A stretch of DNA of 64,000 bases from Richelia intracellularis HH01. GTDB taxonomy: Bacteria > Cyanobacteriota > Cyanobacteriia > Cyanobacteriales > Nostocaceae. The stretch covers positions 248,001 through 312,000 of the forward strand of contig NZ_CAIY01000044.1 of assembly GCF_000350105.1 (NCBI RefSeq), in the 5' to 3' direction. Shown in pieces: positions 30,988 to 42,141 of the stretch; positions within the stretch are counted from its first letter, which is position 1; each line of letters begins with the position of its first letter. A program made the translations under genes and the position numbers. The notes below the pieces were generated by a model. It ran no database searches and was not told where the DNA came from. It saw only the letters and a list, made by a program, of their open reading frames with translations.

Positions 30988-31794
30988 ATGCCTGATGAAA
31001 AAACATTACGATTTCTTCTAGAATCGATTGCTAGTGGACAAGTTTCTACGGATGTAGGTTTAGAGCAACTCAAGAATTTAAATTATGAATCAATTGAAGA
31101 ATTCGCCAAAATAGATAACCATCGAGCCTTACGCACAGGTTTCCCAGAAGTAATTTGGGGTCATGGAAAAACGACTGAACAGATTATCAAAATTATGAAT
31201 GTTATGCGCCAGCGGACTTCAGTGGTAATGGCAACAAGAATTCAACCAAAGGTTTATATCGCCTTGAAATCAGAAGTCTCGGATTTACAATATTACGAGT
31301 CGGCAAGAATTTGTGCGATCATTCAGGGGAAAACTTCCCCTGAAGATCTCACTCCCTATACCATTGAAGAACTTTATCCTGGAGTCATTGTTGTTATATC
31401 AGCAGGTACAGCTGATTTGCCCGTAGCTGAGGAAGCAGCTATCACTGCTGAATTGTCTGGTTTTCAAGTTCAACGCCTTTGGGATGTAGGTGTTGCTGGA
31501 ATTCACCGTTTACTCGACAATCGTGACTTAATTGCATCTGCTTCTGTATTAATAGTAGTGGCTGGAATGGAAGGGGCATTACCCAGTGTTGTTGCTGGGT
31601 TAGCTAATTCTCCAGTTATTGCAGTACCCACAAGTATTGGTTATGGGGCAAGCTTTAATGGATTAGCCCCACTATTAACAATGTTAAACTCCTGCTCCGC
31701 AGGCATTGGTGTAGTGAATATTGATAATGGCTTTGGTGCAGCAATATTAGCAGGGCAAATTTTGCGCACAGTAGCTAAATTCAATCAAGGGTAA
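30988..31794 (+). CDS. larB: Pyridinium-3,5-biscarboxylate synthase LarB / CpmA homologue
   Basis: A 268-residue protein related to the AIR carboxylase (PurE) fold. In lactobacilli LarB carboxylates and hydrolyses nicotinate adenine dinucleotide as the first step to the nickel-pincer cofactor. The cyanobacterial homologue was earlier called circadian phase modifier CpmA. Family features are RTGFPEVIWGHGKT (about 48-61), the ISAGTADLPVAEEA stretch near 137 and the C-terminal VVAGMEGALPSVVAGL and PTSIGYGASFNGLAPLL. The fold matches, but LarC and LarE are not in this window. Whether it serves a cofactor or a clock role here is open. Confidence 0.87.
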   Translation: MPDEKTLRFLLESIASGQVSTDVGLEQLKNLNYESIEEFAKIDNHRALRTGFPEVIWGHGKTTEQIIKIMNVMRQRTSVVMATRIQPKVYIALKSEVSDLQYYESARICAIIQGKTSPEDLTPYTIEELYPGVIVVISAGTADLPVAEEAAITAELSGFQVQRLWDVGVAGIHRLLDNRDLIASASVLIVVAGMEGALPSVVAGLANSPVIAVPTSIGYGASFNGLAPLLTMLNSCSAGIGVVNIDNGFGAAILAGQILRTVAKFNQG

Positions 31795-32223
31795 GATAGT
31801 TTTATATTCTAAGATAATTGGAGATAAATAGACTACAATAATAAGAACAATCAAGTCAAAATAAGCCTGAATTTGGCTTATAATTAGGATGTATTTCAAA
31901 TAATACCTTTCTAGGTAGCACTGTTAATTATTCTCTTGTATGTAGAATTTTTTTTATGCAAATTGTCAAAGGACATGAGCAAAATATAAAACTATAAAAG
32001 CCCTTTAATTATTTTTTCTAATTAAGCCAAGTTCGGAAAATTTCTGATTAGAATAACAGTTTAATAAAGTAAATTAATTACATTTCTAATAAACATATAC
32101 CCAATAATTTTAATTATATTAGTTTTATGAGTGCTGATAGTTATTTCTTAACAAGATATAACTTAAAAATAGTAAAATTATTTACGTACAGAGTAATCTA
32201 AAAAACTAATATTCTAAAATCGT
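31795..32223. other. larB-argH spacer
   Basis: 429 bases. ATAAGCC/GGCTTAT (31861-31881) is a weak 7-bp hairpin that could end larB transcription. Nothing else was seen. Confidence 0.4.
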
Positions 32224-33615
32224 ATGCCTGAACAGAAAGCTTGGAGCCAGAGGTTTGAATCTGCCCTACATCCAGTAATTAATCGCTTTAATGCTAGTAT
32301 TCATTTTGACATGGAATTAATTGAGTATGACCTGACTGGTTCCATTGCTCATGCCAAAATGCTAGCACATACCGGTATTATCAAAGTATTAGAAGCAGAA
32401 CAGCTAATCAGTGGCTTGGAACAAATTCGTCAGGAATATCGCCAAGGTAATTTTAAACCAGGTATTGAGTCAGAAGATGTACACTTTGCTGTGGAATATC
32501 GCCTAGTAGAGATTGTGGGAGATGTAGGAAAACAACTACATACAGCCCGTTCTCGTAATGATCAAGTTGGTACAGATATTAGGTTGTATCTACGGGAGCA
32601 AATTCAGCAAATCCGTCAACAGTTAAGGTCTTTACAAACAGTTTTAACAAATATCGCTGAGGACAATTTGGAGACTTTAATTCCCGGTTATACCCATCTA
32701 CAACGTGCTCAGCCTCTTAGTTTAGCTCATCACTTCTTGGCCTACTTTCACATGATACAAAGAGACTGGGAAAGACTAAAGGATGTATATACAAGGACAA
32801 ATATCTCTCCTTTAGGATGTGGTGCATTAGCAGGAACTACTTTTCCTATTAATTGCCATTATTCTGCTAATTTATTAGACTTTGATGATGTTTACCAGAA
32901 CAGTTTGGATGGAGTCAGTGATCGTGATTTTGTGGTCGAATTTCTATGTGCAGCTAGCTTGATTATGGTTCACCTTAGTCGTTTATCGGAGGAAATTATT
33001 CTGTGGGCATCTGATGAATTTAAATTTGTTACTCTTAAAGACCGATGTGCTACGGGCTCTAGTATTATGCCTCAAAAGAAAAACCCTGATGTTCCAGAGC
33101 TAGTTAGAGGTAAAACCGGACGGGTATTTGGGCATCTTCAAGCTATGCTAGTTGTTATGAAGGGTTTACCTCTGGCTTACAACAAGGACTTGCAGGAAGA
33201 TAAAGAATGTCTTTTTGATGGGGTTATTACGGTCAAAAGCTGCTTGGAAGCCATGACAATTCTCCTTCAAGAAGGGTTAGAGTTTCGCCACGAACGACTC
33301 AATACGGCTGTTTTAGAAGACTTTTCTAATGCTACCGACGTTGCTGATTATTTAGCAACAAAAGGTGTTCCCTTTCGGGAAGCATATAGTTTGGTAGGTA
33401 AAGCAGTCAAAAATAGTATTGCTGCTGGCAAATTACTTAAAGATTTAACAATTGAAGAATGGAAAGAATTACACCCAGGGTTTGCAGAGGATATTTATGA
33501 AGCAATATCACCACGTCAAGTAGTTTCAGCCCGTAACAGTCATGGAGGAACAGGATTTACTCAAATCAAACAAGCAATTATTAAAATTCGCCAACAATTG
33601 GCTACTTCACCTTAA
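32224..33615 (+). CDS. argH: Argininosuccinate lyase
   Basis: Splits argininosuccinate into arginine and fumarate, the last step of arginine synthesis. The 463-residue protein has the fumarase/aspartase superfamily signature [12 protein letters not shown] at 278-289, with the catalytic Ser in its flexible loop. The N-terminal [13 protein letters not shown] motif near 107 and the [12 protein letters not shown]-like segment ([12 protein letters not shown], about 157) are also present. Length is normal. Arginine supplies cyanophycin made by CphA in this window. A strong hairpin follows 10 bases past the stop. Confidence 0.97.
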   Translation: MPEQKAWSQRFESALHPVINRFNASIHFDMELIEYDLTGSIAHAKMLAHTGIIKVLEAEQLISGLEQIRQEYRQGNFKPGIESEDVHFAVEYRLVEIVGDVGKQLHTARSRNDQVGTDIRLYLREQIQQIRQQLRSLQTVLTNIAEDNLETLIPGYTHLQRAQPLSLAHHFLAYFHMIQRDWERLKDVYTRTNISPLGCGALAGTTFPINCHYSANLLDFDDVYQNSLDGVSDRDFVVEFLCAASLIMVHLSRLSEEIILWASDEFKFVTLKDRCATGSSIMPQKKNPDVPELVRGKTGRVFGHLQAMLVVMKGLPLAYNKDLQEDKECLFDGVITVKSCLEAMTILLQEGLEFRHERLNTAVLEDFSNATDVADYLATKGVPFREAYSLVGKAVKNSIAAGKLLKDLTIEEWKELHPGFAEDIYEAISPRQVVSARNSHGGTGFTQIKQAIIKIRQQLATSP

Positions 33616-33625
33616 AAAAGAAGTA

Positions 33626-33652
33626 AGGGCATACATTTTATCTGTATGCCCT
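33626..33652 (+). terminator. Hairpin after argH
   Basis: AGGGCATACA pairs perfectly with TGTATGCCCT across a 7-nt loop, 10 bases past the argH stop. The + strand has no T-run, but the minus strand does (TTACTTCTTTTTTAAG), so it may act mainly on transcripts coming from the 54-residue gene. It probably serves both converging genes. Confidence 0.65.
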
Positions 33653-33843
33653 CAAAGTTGCTAAATAACAACAACCTGCTAATTGACTCAATATCAATAT
33701 TTTATTTTGGGATGCACGTAAATTTATTACTGCGACCCAACACCTGAATTTCAAATGAGAATATTTGGGAGTATTAAGGTTAAAGAAATTAGAGATTAAC
33801 CCAATAAATTTGGATGTCTAACATTACACCCAAGTCAAGGAGA

Positions 33844-34005
33844 TCATTCAGTCTCAGCTGCTGTTATATTTTCTTCCTCGGGTTTAGTATGTCTCTGTTG
33901 GAACCTTCTTTGAAAACGCCCTGTATTAGTCCGTTTACGAAACTTACGGGCATAAGCCTGGTTTCGTAGCGCCTTTTCTTTTTTCGGGTTGCGGCGCTTT
34001 GCCAT
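33844..34005 (-). CDS. Small basic protein, conserved type, unknown function
   Basis: A 53-residue protein starting MAKRRNPKKEKALRNQAYAR, then KFRKRTNTGRFQRRFQQRHT and an acidic tail ending EENITAAETE. A ribosome site GAGGTG sits just before the ATG at 34005. Codon use and the strongly basic first 40 residues, rich in Arg and Lys, mark a real gene. The style resembles small ribosome- or RNA-associated proteins, but I cannot name a family. It converges on argH with the shared hairpin at 33626-33652 between them. The frame is clean despite the eroded surroundings, which suggests it is needed. Confidence 0.72.
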   Translation of the reverse strand: MAKRRNPKKEKALRNQAYARKFRKRTNTGRFQRRFQQRHTKPEEENITAAETE

Positions 34006-35242
34006 ATTCACCTCATTAAATAAACAACAATATATCTAGGTTAACTTACTTATAATCTCAGCCACCGATGCTTTTTTATATTTTATATGTTCTTAGCCCA
34101 GATTATCTATCCCGGATGTGGCTTTCCAATATAAAATTATACCACATTCATCTAAAAAGCATTAATTTAATAATAGCTTCTACTAAGATAACAAATAATT
34201 ACAATCATTATTAACCATAAAATCAATTTAATAAAGGCAGAACATTAGAAATATGAATATGATTCTAATTTCTCATTAGAGGATACAACCAAATTAGCTT
34301 AAACAATATTCAGGAGATATTATCAATTTTCAGACTTTAGATTGGGTATTAAGTCTACAACCAGGTATTCGTACGATAGAGATTGCTGTTTTTTTAATAA
34401 AAAGACTCATATGATTAGTTTGCTACATACATAAATTCTGGTGGAGATATATTTGTCAACAACCATTATTTTAGTATAGAGATAGCTAGAATTGAGGAAA
34501 GGAAGAGATAATCAATTATTCATAATGGAACTTAGTTAGGATACTAGTCATTGTTTCCTATTTATAAATCTATATAGAAGGTTAGTTTCAACAAAAATTA
34601 TCAGGACTACCAGGATTGGGAGAATCAGTATTTTTTTGTATGTGTTATTTTTATTTGGAGCACCAATTATAACATTAAAAAAATGATTGTGCATTTTAAA
34701 GTTTGAATAGTTTCATGTATAATAAAAAAACTACTGGTAATTGGGGTACTGACAGCTAGTTTCATTCAATTACTTAGGATTTACTTGCTTATGATTGATA
34801 GTAACAAGGGGAACGGCAATTCAAGAATACTAGAATATAAATATGAGTAAAGGATCCATTTACGTAAGAAAACATCTGATATATGCAAAATGGCTACAGT
34901 CCCTATTAAGACTACCTGAAACAATCCCCTAATAGAAGCTTAGTTTTGATTGTGAATCATAGCAAAAGCAAGTTTTGCCTTGCAACTGTCCATATATTTC
35001 ATTCAATTATGTCCCTTATAGCTATGATAAGAGATTAGCTATACCTTCCTATGAAGTAGTTCATTATAGAGCGATTATATTTACCTTGAGATTATTAGAA
35101 AGTCAATAAGATAATAGTATAATTTTTTTATATAAAATAGCATGTGTTATCGTAAACTCTTCATAAGCAACATGTACAACTATCAACCATGAGAAATAAT
35201 AACTCCCAACAGCCTTCATTTTTTTGTGCTGGGCGTATTTAT
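34006..35242. other. AT-rich spacer
   Basis: 1.2 kb with no open frame of note, no hairpin with long arms and no recognised remnant. It contains the promoter of the 54-codon gene at its left end. Confidence 0.4.
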
Positions 35243-36037
35243 TTATGAGTTACAGTTGTTAAAGATAATTTTTTTCATACCCACAAATATTAAATTTCTG
35301 TCTATATGTAACCGTTTGGCAATTACGGGATACTGAATTTGGAGGTAATTGTATAAAAGCCTGCAGTCGCCTCCAGTTATTACTACTGAACTTTCGGGAA
35401 AATCCTCCCACCATGATTCAACAAAGTCTTTTACTCCCGAAATTAAGGTATAAATGACTCCACTTTGGATTGCTGTTTGTGTACTCAACTCGTATCTCTG
35501 AGGTAGTGATTCAGGGGGGATAACATAGGGTAATTGCCCTGTTTTCTTTCCCAAGCTAGCTAATTGCAAACCCAACCCAGGTAGAATGGCTCCCCCAACT
35601 AAAGTATGGTTAGCATCAGCACCAGTGTATGTGAGGGCTGTACCTCCATCTATTACTAATATTGGGAATCTCCACTTATTGCCTGCACCCCATAGGGCCA
35701 ATGCACGATCAATACCCAAAGTAATATATAGTCCATGCAAAGGTACTTGCTCTAAGTTCAGAATTTTAACATTAGGGTTATTTTGCCAATATAAGGTTTG
35801 ACTTGGAACTACAGAAGCAAGAAATAAGGATGTAGGCAAGCAAAAACTCTTGGGAAAACTAGAAGGCAAGATATGGGATAACAAACCCTCTAGGGTTGGT
35901 GAGTTGAGTAATTGATGAACATCCCCAGGTGAAATATAATCTGTATCCCAAATAAATTCCACGCCCTCACAACTAAGTAATCCCCAGTGTAAGCAGGAAT
36001 TACCTATTATTAATGCCAAGTTAGTTTTTAAGGCCAA
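35243..36037 (-). CDS. coaX: Type III pantothenate kinase
   Basis: Phosphorylates pantothenate, the first step of coenzyme A synthesis. The 264-residue protein belongs to the ASKHA-fold CoaX family. The N-terminal phosphate-binding loop appears in the cyanobacterial form LALIIGNSCLHWGLL (about 7-21). The catalytic-metal region VIDGGTALTYTGAD is near residue 129 and GGAILPGLGLQLASLGKKT near 147. Length is slightly over the usual 250-260. The first ATG is used. It stands alone, flanked by long spacers. Confidence 0.88.
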   Translation of the reverse strand: MALKTNLALIIGNSCLHWGLLSCEGVEFIWDTDYISPGDVHQLLNSPTLEGLLSHILPSSFPKSFCLPTSLFLASVVPSQTLYWQNNPNVKILNLEQVPLHGLYITLGIDRALALWGAGNKWRFPILVIDGGTALTYTGADANHTLVGGAILPGLGLQLASLGKKTGQLPYVIPPESLPQRYELSTQTAIQSGVIYTLISGVKDFVESWWEDFPESSVVITGGDCRLLYNYLQIQYPVIAKRLHIDRNLIFVGMKKIIFNNCNS

Positions 36038-37747
36038 TTGAATTATGAAAGTGCAAAAAAGTGAAAATTATGAGGCTATTGTATCAGTTATGCCACAAAC
36101 ATCAACCATAAATATTGGAGTTCCCTTGACACATGTACATCACTAATATAATGAAATAAGTCTCTATTCTTTAACAGTTGCAATCACCACGCTGCTAAAC
36201 CTACCATATTAGATAACATTATATAGGTAAAAATAAACAAAATATAACAGAGCTGTTTGCCAACCACTCATAGTTTAAATTTATATATTAAAACCTATTC
36301 TTTTGAGGTTTATTTCATGATTTTATCAAGTAAAACTTCCATAGCTTCCATAGTTTGTAGGCAGTAGATATTTAATAAGTTTTACTTTTATCTAATCATA
36401 ATTTCATAAATTGTGTTGAATTTACTATAACTTTTTACCTTAGTTATGATACAAAGATATTAATGTAGAAGTAATTATATTGCAAGTTATTATTTTATGG
36501 AGTCACACATAAATTATTCAAATTAATGGAATTAACAATATTGATGTAATTTTAATACATAGGAATTACATCAATATTTAATTGCTCTAAAATTCAGTGT
36601 TATAAATTATTTGAATCTTCATAAGCAATTGCAGCAATTTAAATCCAGTAATAGCTATATCGAATTGCTATCAAATTAACTATAAATCATCTAATGACTC
36701 AAAATTAAATGATTATATAGCTAAAGTTGTACTTGCCTTTTTATGATTAATTTACTCCATTATCTCAGGATTGAATAGGTTTAAGTTCTGTTGATATATA
36801 AAACTTAATTAAATTAAATCTCACCTCTATTTTTAGAGTTTGGTGATTAGTCAAAGATAATTTGATAACGATATATTCTTGTATAATTATTACTGCAAAC
36901 TATATAAATATTCTATGCTAAAATCAAGCTATAATTAGTCCCTAGATAAGAGTTTTAGCTACCATCAAAAGTATTTTAAATAGGATAATTTCCTAGTATA
37001 ATCAGAAGCTTATCTGAGAATGATATTCGCAGATAAATTGCCTTATATTTCATTATTTAAATATCACGATACTTGCACCTATAACCACATAAACCTGGAT
37101 TTGAATAAAACACAAATAAGTAATAATATAAGACTCCATACTAGCAAAAGATCTAACTAAATATCTACTCTCTACGATGTCACTTTAAATTACTCCAATA
37201 ATAGAGGAAAATGCCCAATTAAATCTGAATCTTACGACAAATTACCCTCAGTAGTTACAGCTCGATATTGAACTATATTGGCACTTTCACTAAATTATGG
37301 CTTTGCTTGAGGAAGCTTAAGTAAAAATTGGCAAGTAATTGAATTAATAAGTTACTAGTTAAAATAGAAACTTAGAATAATTTATTATTACCAAAAATTT
37401 AACCAGTAGCAATTTTGAATTGACTCAAGACTTACACAAATAGCCTCACCTGATTAAGTACCAAATATTCTGTAAATATTTATTTATATACTTCAAGCCT
37501 TAATCATATTAGATAAATCTCCTTGAAATACTAAAATTAATTCCAAATTAAAGTTATAAATAAAAATGGTAAGAACACATAGAAACATTAACTAATTTGG
37601 CAAAAAAGTATAGTACTGATTTTTATGACATGAGATCAGATAAAAATATTATGTAAATTTATAACCAGATAATATACAAATCTAATAAATTTGGAAGATT
37701 TCACTTCCCAATAGTAAATCAGAGACAATTATAAAGAGAACTGGGGA
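36038..37747. other. AT-rich spacer with hairpin and weak coding-like segment
   Basis: A 15-bp-arm hairpin lies at 36537-36578... its arms are AATATTGATGTAATT and complement. On the + strand 37189-37320 a frame with two stops reads like protein (ITPIIEENAQLNLNLTTNYP; IMALLEEA). I cannot identify it. Nothing else was seen. Confidence 0.4.
36537..36578. repeat. Hairpin with 15-bp arms
   Basis: AATATTGATGTAATT (36537-36551) pairs perfectly with AATTACATCAATATT (36564-36578) around a 12-nt loop. It is 500 bases upstream of coaX and not at a gene end. Function unknown. Confidence 0.6.
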
Positions 37748-37818
37748 AGCGGGTGAGGGGAATCGAACCCCTATCATTAGCTTGGAAGGCTAGGGTTTTA
37801 CCACTAAACTACACCCGC
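37748..37818 (-). tRNA. tRNA-Gly(UCC)
   Basis: A 71-nt cloverleaf on the minus strand. The acceptor stem GCGGGTG/CACCCGC is perfect with U as discriminator base, usual for bacterial tRNA-Gly. The D-arm is GTTTAGTGGTAAAAC, the anticodon loop CTTCCAA (anticodon UCC), and the T-arm AGGGG-TTCGATT-CCCCT. The first pair of the anticodon stem (27-43) is C-A, a mismatch. No CCA is encoded. It is isolated between two long spacers. Confidence 0.95.
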
Positions 37819-39796
37819 AAATTTACACTTCAGAAAGTATAACACAGATTTATAGTACTTGAAAAGCACTAATACTTGCCAATATAGTTATGATGATCAC
37901 TTTGATTACAATTATTGAGAATTAAATTGCTGGCTTATTTCAACTTTCTACTGTTATTGTCATATAAAAACTATACAATTATGGACCTGTCATAATAACT
38001 CTTGACTACGAAAATAGCTGTTTATAAGATTTAGAAGTTGTATACCTCCAGATAGCTCATAATTATTGAGGTGCATTTTGCAATTTTTAGTAGAGCTGTT
38101 GATTCATCAAGAGAGAATACAAGTTTAAGGGATGAGTGGGAAAGTGCTAAGCACTAAGAGGAGAAAACCCTGAATACGAAGAGGTTCATATTGATATGAA
38201 CATGATTACCCTAAATGGGGTTTAATTCCCTATTCATAATATTACATAATTACATAACTATAATGTTATTTTCTACTCTAAATTGCTTTTTGACCAAGGT
38301 ATAAAACCTATATTGATTAAACTTAACTAGTCAAATTCATATATGCATAGATTATAAGATACTTTATAATTACTTTGGATAAATTAGATTAATTTAGATT
38401 AGAATAGTACAAAATGAAGATATATTTATAAGCAATTAGTAAAATTATATGAAAGTAGTGAGGTATTATTTTGAAGCAAGACAAGCCTTGATAAAGGTAA
38501 CCGAAAAAGTCACATAACTATGAATATATAAGAGTAAACCATATAATATTCTAATTAAAGTGATTCTATAGCTAGCTAATCTAATTCTTAGAATGGTAGG
38601 TAAATAGCATCTTTATCCCAGAAAAATATTAAGTTAACTTAACAAAAAAATGATAATAATCAGGAATTTAACTCACTTATATATATTTTATAAGAATATT
38701 TCTCATAGAGTAGAAAATCGTGTTATTACTAAGACAAACCACCATGATATAATGAGGAGATTAAATGCTAATTGTGATGTCAATTATAAGTAGATTATGA
38801 GACGTTGCATTTTGTGACAGATTAAGAAAAGAAAATTAACAAACAGAGAGGCTAATAAACTATTAATTTAAAGTCTGATTTATTTTCCCATAAACCCATT
38901 GAAATTATTTAAATAGTTCCTACATCAAGTTCCACTCAATTCATAACTTAATTTCAAATCTAAGCCAGAAAGTTTATTAGGAATAATTATATGTTTTCTT
39001 CTATAGTTAAGTCCCTTTCATAAAATATTAGCTATTTCTCTTAAGATAGAATATCTAATTCCATGTTAATACTTTGGCTCTAGTTCCTAAATATAAAACC
39101 TTCCTATGATTTTTGTAATTGTCTATATATCTGAAAGTTAAAATTGCATTTTATTGATTGTATAATTATTATGGAAGAGTATTTAATTATATTCTAAGTA
39201 AATACAAAAAATAATACAAATATATGTACTACCAACTATAATTATATCTAATTTATTTATTTTATTAGCCTTAAAAGGCTATAGTTGTTAACTTGGAAAT
39301 AGTAAGCAGAATTTTATTAATATTTATTTTACTAGAGCTAGAAATATTGCTTGAAGCTAATACAGCTATGTTAGCTAAAAAACATAGTTTAAATAAATTT
39401 ATTCAAAAATAACTATATTTTAAGATTTATATGTTTTTATCATCATAGAATATTTGTTATATTTAAGCAATAATTGTTATTTTTTATGTTCGTTATAGAG
39501 TTTAAGTAAAATACTAATTAAATATACTATTAAAATTTATATAGAAGTTATGCGGTAGTTATAGAATGCTAAATTGAGAAAGTTTTTACTTATAAATTCT
39601 TCCAATTATATAGAATTAATATGATAATTACTCCCTAGATAAGTTTCTAGTAAGATTTGAATTAGTCTAAAATTTTGGTTGTTTAGTTTATGCAAAAAAT
39701 TTTGGTATTTTATGGACTTCCTTATCACACTTAGCTCTTAACTTATAAAATAGAGATAGACTTTATTAATATTTATATAGTTAAGGCTAACTAATC
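37819..39796. other. 2-kb AT-rich spacer
   Basis: No gene, recognisable remnant or long hairpin was identified. It must hold the promoters of the tRNA (right side) and of the ABC ATPase gene, but no clear boxes were seen. Confidence 0.4.
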
Positions 39797-40816
39797 ATGG
39801 CTCCTGCCATCTTCATTGAAAATTTAAGAAAATGCTACGGTTCAACTACAGCTATTAAGGATATTTCCTTTAAAGTAGAGCCGGGGGAGATATTTGGTTT
39901 ACTTGGTCCCAACGGTGCAGGTAAAACTACCACTATCCGAGCATTGTGTACTCTGATTACACCAGATGCAGGTAGGATAGAGGTTTGCGGAATTTCTGCT
40001 ATCACGAGGCCCAGAATTGCTAGAAGACGGCTTGGCTATGTGGCTCAGGAAGTAGCGTTAGATAAGATGCTTACAGGAAAAGAGCTTCTGCAACTGCAAG
40101 CGGCACTATACCATTTACCCAAAGCTGCTATCACTTCTCGTATTGCTGCAGTTTTATGTCTCCTGGATTTACAAGAATATGCTGATAAAACAACAGGAAC
40201 TTATTCTGGTGGTATCCGCAAGCGTTTAGATTTAGCTGCAGGTCTCCTCCATTCTCCAGATATATTAGTGTTAGATGAACCCACGGTAGGATTAGATATT
40301 GAGAGTCGATTTATTATTTGGGAATTTCTCAGAAAACTAAAGGAGGCTGGAACTACTGTACTGATTACCAGCCATTATTTAGAAGAGGTCGATGCACTAG
40401 CTGATCGTGTAGCAATAATTGATCATGGTATGGTAATTGCTACAGGCAGGCCATCAGAATTAAAAGATAGAGTAGGTGGTGATCGTATTACTTTACGCAT
40501 TCGGGAATTTTCTCCTCTAGAAGAAGCACAAAAGGCTCAACAACTGTTGCAAACTTTGCCATTTATCCAGGAAATTATCATTAATAATGCCCAAGGCAAT
40601 TCTTTAAATTTGGTAGTAACTCCTGAAAGTGGTATCATGAACAGTATTACAGAGACTTTAAGTGATGCTGGGTTGCCTATGTTTGGCATAGCCCAATCCC
40701 GTCCTAGTTTAGATGATGTTTACCTTGCAGCTACGGGAAGAACTCTATTAGATGCAGAGTTAGCTGGAGTTGCGGCACGTGATGCTAAAGCAGAGAAGAA
40801 ACAAAATATGAGATGA
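39797..40816 (+). CDS. ABC transporter ATPase, DrrA-type exporter
   Basis: A 339-residue ABC ATPase of the multidrug/daunorubicin-exporter class. Walker A is GPNGAGKTT (37-45), the signature is YSGGIRKRLDLA (from residue 136, a variant of LSGGQ), and Walker B is ILVLDEPTVGLD (about 155-166). The switch His follows in TSHYLEE. A C-terminal DUF4162-like tail after about residue 225 ends in DDVYLAATGR. It would power export of a lipid, drug or antibiotic-like compound across the plasma membrane. The permease gene follows 161 bases later but carries a frameshift, so the system's status is uncertain. Confidence 0.9.
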   Translation: MAPAIFIENLRKCYGSTTAIKDISFKVEPGEIFGLLGPNGAGKTTTIRALCTLITPDAGRIEVCGISAITRPRIARRRLGYVAQEVALDKMLTGKELLQLQAALYHLPKAAITSRIAAVLCLLDLQEYADKTTGTYSGGIRKRLDLAAGLLHSPDILVLDEPTVGLDIESRFIIWEFLRKLKEAGTTVLITSHYLEEVDALADRVAIIDHGMVIATGRPSELKDRVGGDRITLRIREFSPLEEAQKAQQLLQTLPFIQEIIINNAQGNSLNLVVTPESGIMNSITETLSDAGLPMFGIAQSRPSLDDVYLAATGRTLLDAELAGVAARDAKAEKKQNMR

Positions 40817-40977
40817 GGCAAATTAGAAGGAAAATTAGTAGAGAATCAAGGAGGTAGAAAAATAAAAAGGGGATTGCATGCTATTAGGGCAAAGTACATC
40901 CCCCGTGAGGGTTATAGAATAGGGAGAGACTAAGACGTATTAGTTTTATGATGTAATACCTCAAATTAAAAATTGAC

Positions 40978-41873
40978 ATGATTAGAACGACTGCACCTCC
41001 AAAATCAGATATTAACTGGCAAGAAATAGCATCGCCCCAAGGTTATGCTGATACAGCACCCAATTTCATCGCCGAGTTAATCCAAGAAACCCTAGCATTA
41101 ACGTATCGCTTGTTCATTCAATTACGACGTCGTCCCTCTACCTTACTAGCGGGAATTATTCAACCAATAATGTGGTTAGTCCTATTTGGTGCTTTATTTC
41201 AAAACGCACCCAAGGGGATTTTTGGGTCTATGATAAGTTATAATCATTTTCTCGGGGCAGGTATAATTGTTTTCACTGCATTTGCAGGGGCATTAAATGC
41301 TGGGTTGCCAGTGATGTTTGATAGAGAATTTGGCTTTTTAAATCGTTTGCTTGTAGCTCCTTTGGCATCAAGATTTTCTATTGTTTTGTCTTCTGCCATT
41401 TTTATAATTAGTCAAAGTTTACTCCAAGCTGCTGTTATTGTAAGTGCTGCAGCACTTTTAGGTGCTGGCCTACCGAATGTATCAGGTTTAGGCGTAATAG
41501 CTTTAATTATTTTCTTTTGGCTTTAGGTGTTACTTCACTCAGTTTGGGCTTGGCTTTTACTCTCCCTGGACACATCGAGTTGATTGCAGTAATTTTTGTG
41601 ACTAATTTGCCACTTTTGTTTGCCAGCACAGCCTTAGCCCCATTATCTTTTATGCCCCAGTGGTTGCAAATTATAGCTACTCTTAATCCCCTTAGTTATG
41701 CCATTGAAACTATTCGCTATCTTTATATTCATAGCAATTGGCAATTTAACAATATCGTCATGCATGCTTTTTGGGGTGATGTAACTTTTGGTGGAGCACT
41801 ACTGGTACTAGCTGGTTTTGCTTTGGTATCATTGATAGTAATTCAACCACAACTACGGCGTACTTTAGCCTGA
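40978..41873 (+). pseudogene. ABC-2 permease split by one-base frameshift
   Basis: Two adjoining frames together form one ABC-2 exporter permease of about 300 residues, the normal length. Frame one (40978-41526, 182 codons) covers the N-terminal cytoplasmic part and four membrane helices to LIIFFWL and a stop. Frame two continues from about 41517 with LALGVTSLSLGLAF and ends in LRRTLA. The join lies in TTCTTTTGG at 41513-41520; one more T would restore FFLALGV. Everything else in both halves is well conserved, so either the mutation is recent, a sequencing error is present, or the frame is bypassed. It partners the ATPase just upstream. Confidence 0.8.
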
Positions 41874-41947
41874 TCAATATAGGATAGGATTATGACTCTA
41901 CCAAACAAACTGATAATTAGTAGAATATCTTAACGAAAATTGATTAT

Positions 41948-41969
41948 AGGGGGGCAATACTGCACCCCT
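41948..41969 (+). terminator. Possible terminator of the ABC operon
   Basis: AGGGG pairs with CCCCT, extended by GC/GC with a bulge, followed by TTATTA. It lies 75 bases past the permease stop codon. Weak T-tail. Confidence 0.4.
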
Positions 41970-42094
41970 TATTACTTACATGATATGAGATAAGTTCAAA
42001 TCAAAAAATGTGTGTGGAAGTTTGAAATTCAAGTTCAGAACAACCAATTAGTCATAAAATTAATACCTAATTCCTTATATTTTATGGTTTTCAG

Positions 42095-42141
42095 TTTATT
42101 GCATACATTAGACATCAATGAGTCTAAATGTATGCAATAAA
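42095..42141. repeat. Long hairpin with one bulge
   Basis: TTTATTGCATACATTAGAC (42095-42113) pairs with GTCTAAATGTATGCAATAAA (42122-42141), complementary except for one extra A. It lies about 340 bases past the stop codon of the P-type ATPase on the minus strand. It may serve as a terminator. Confidence 0.65.
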
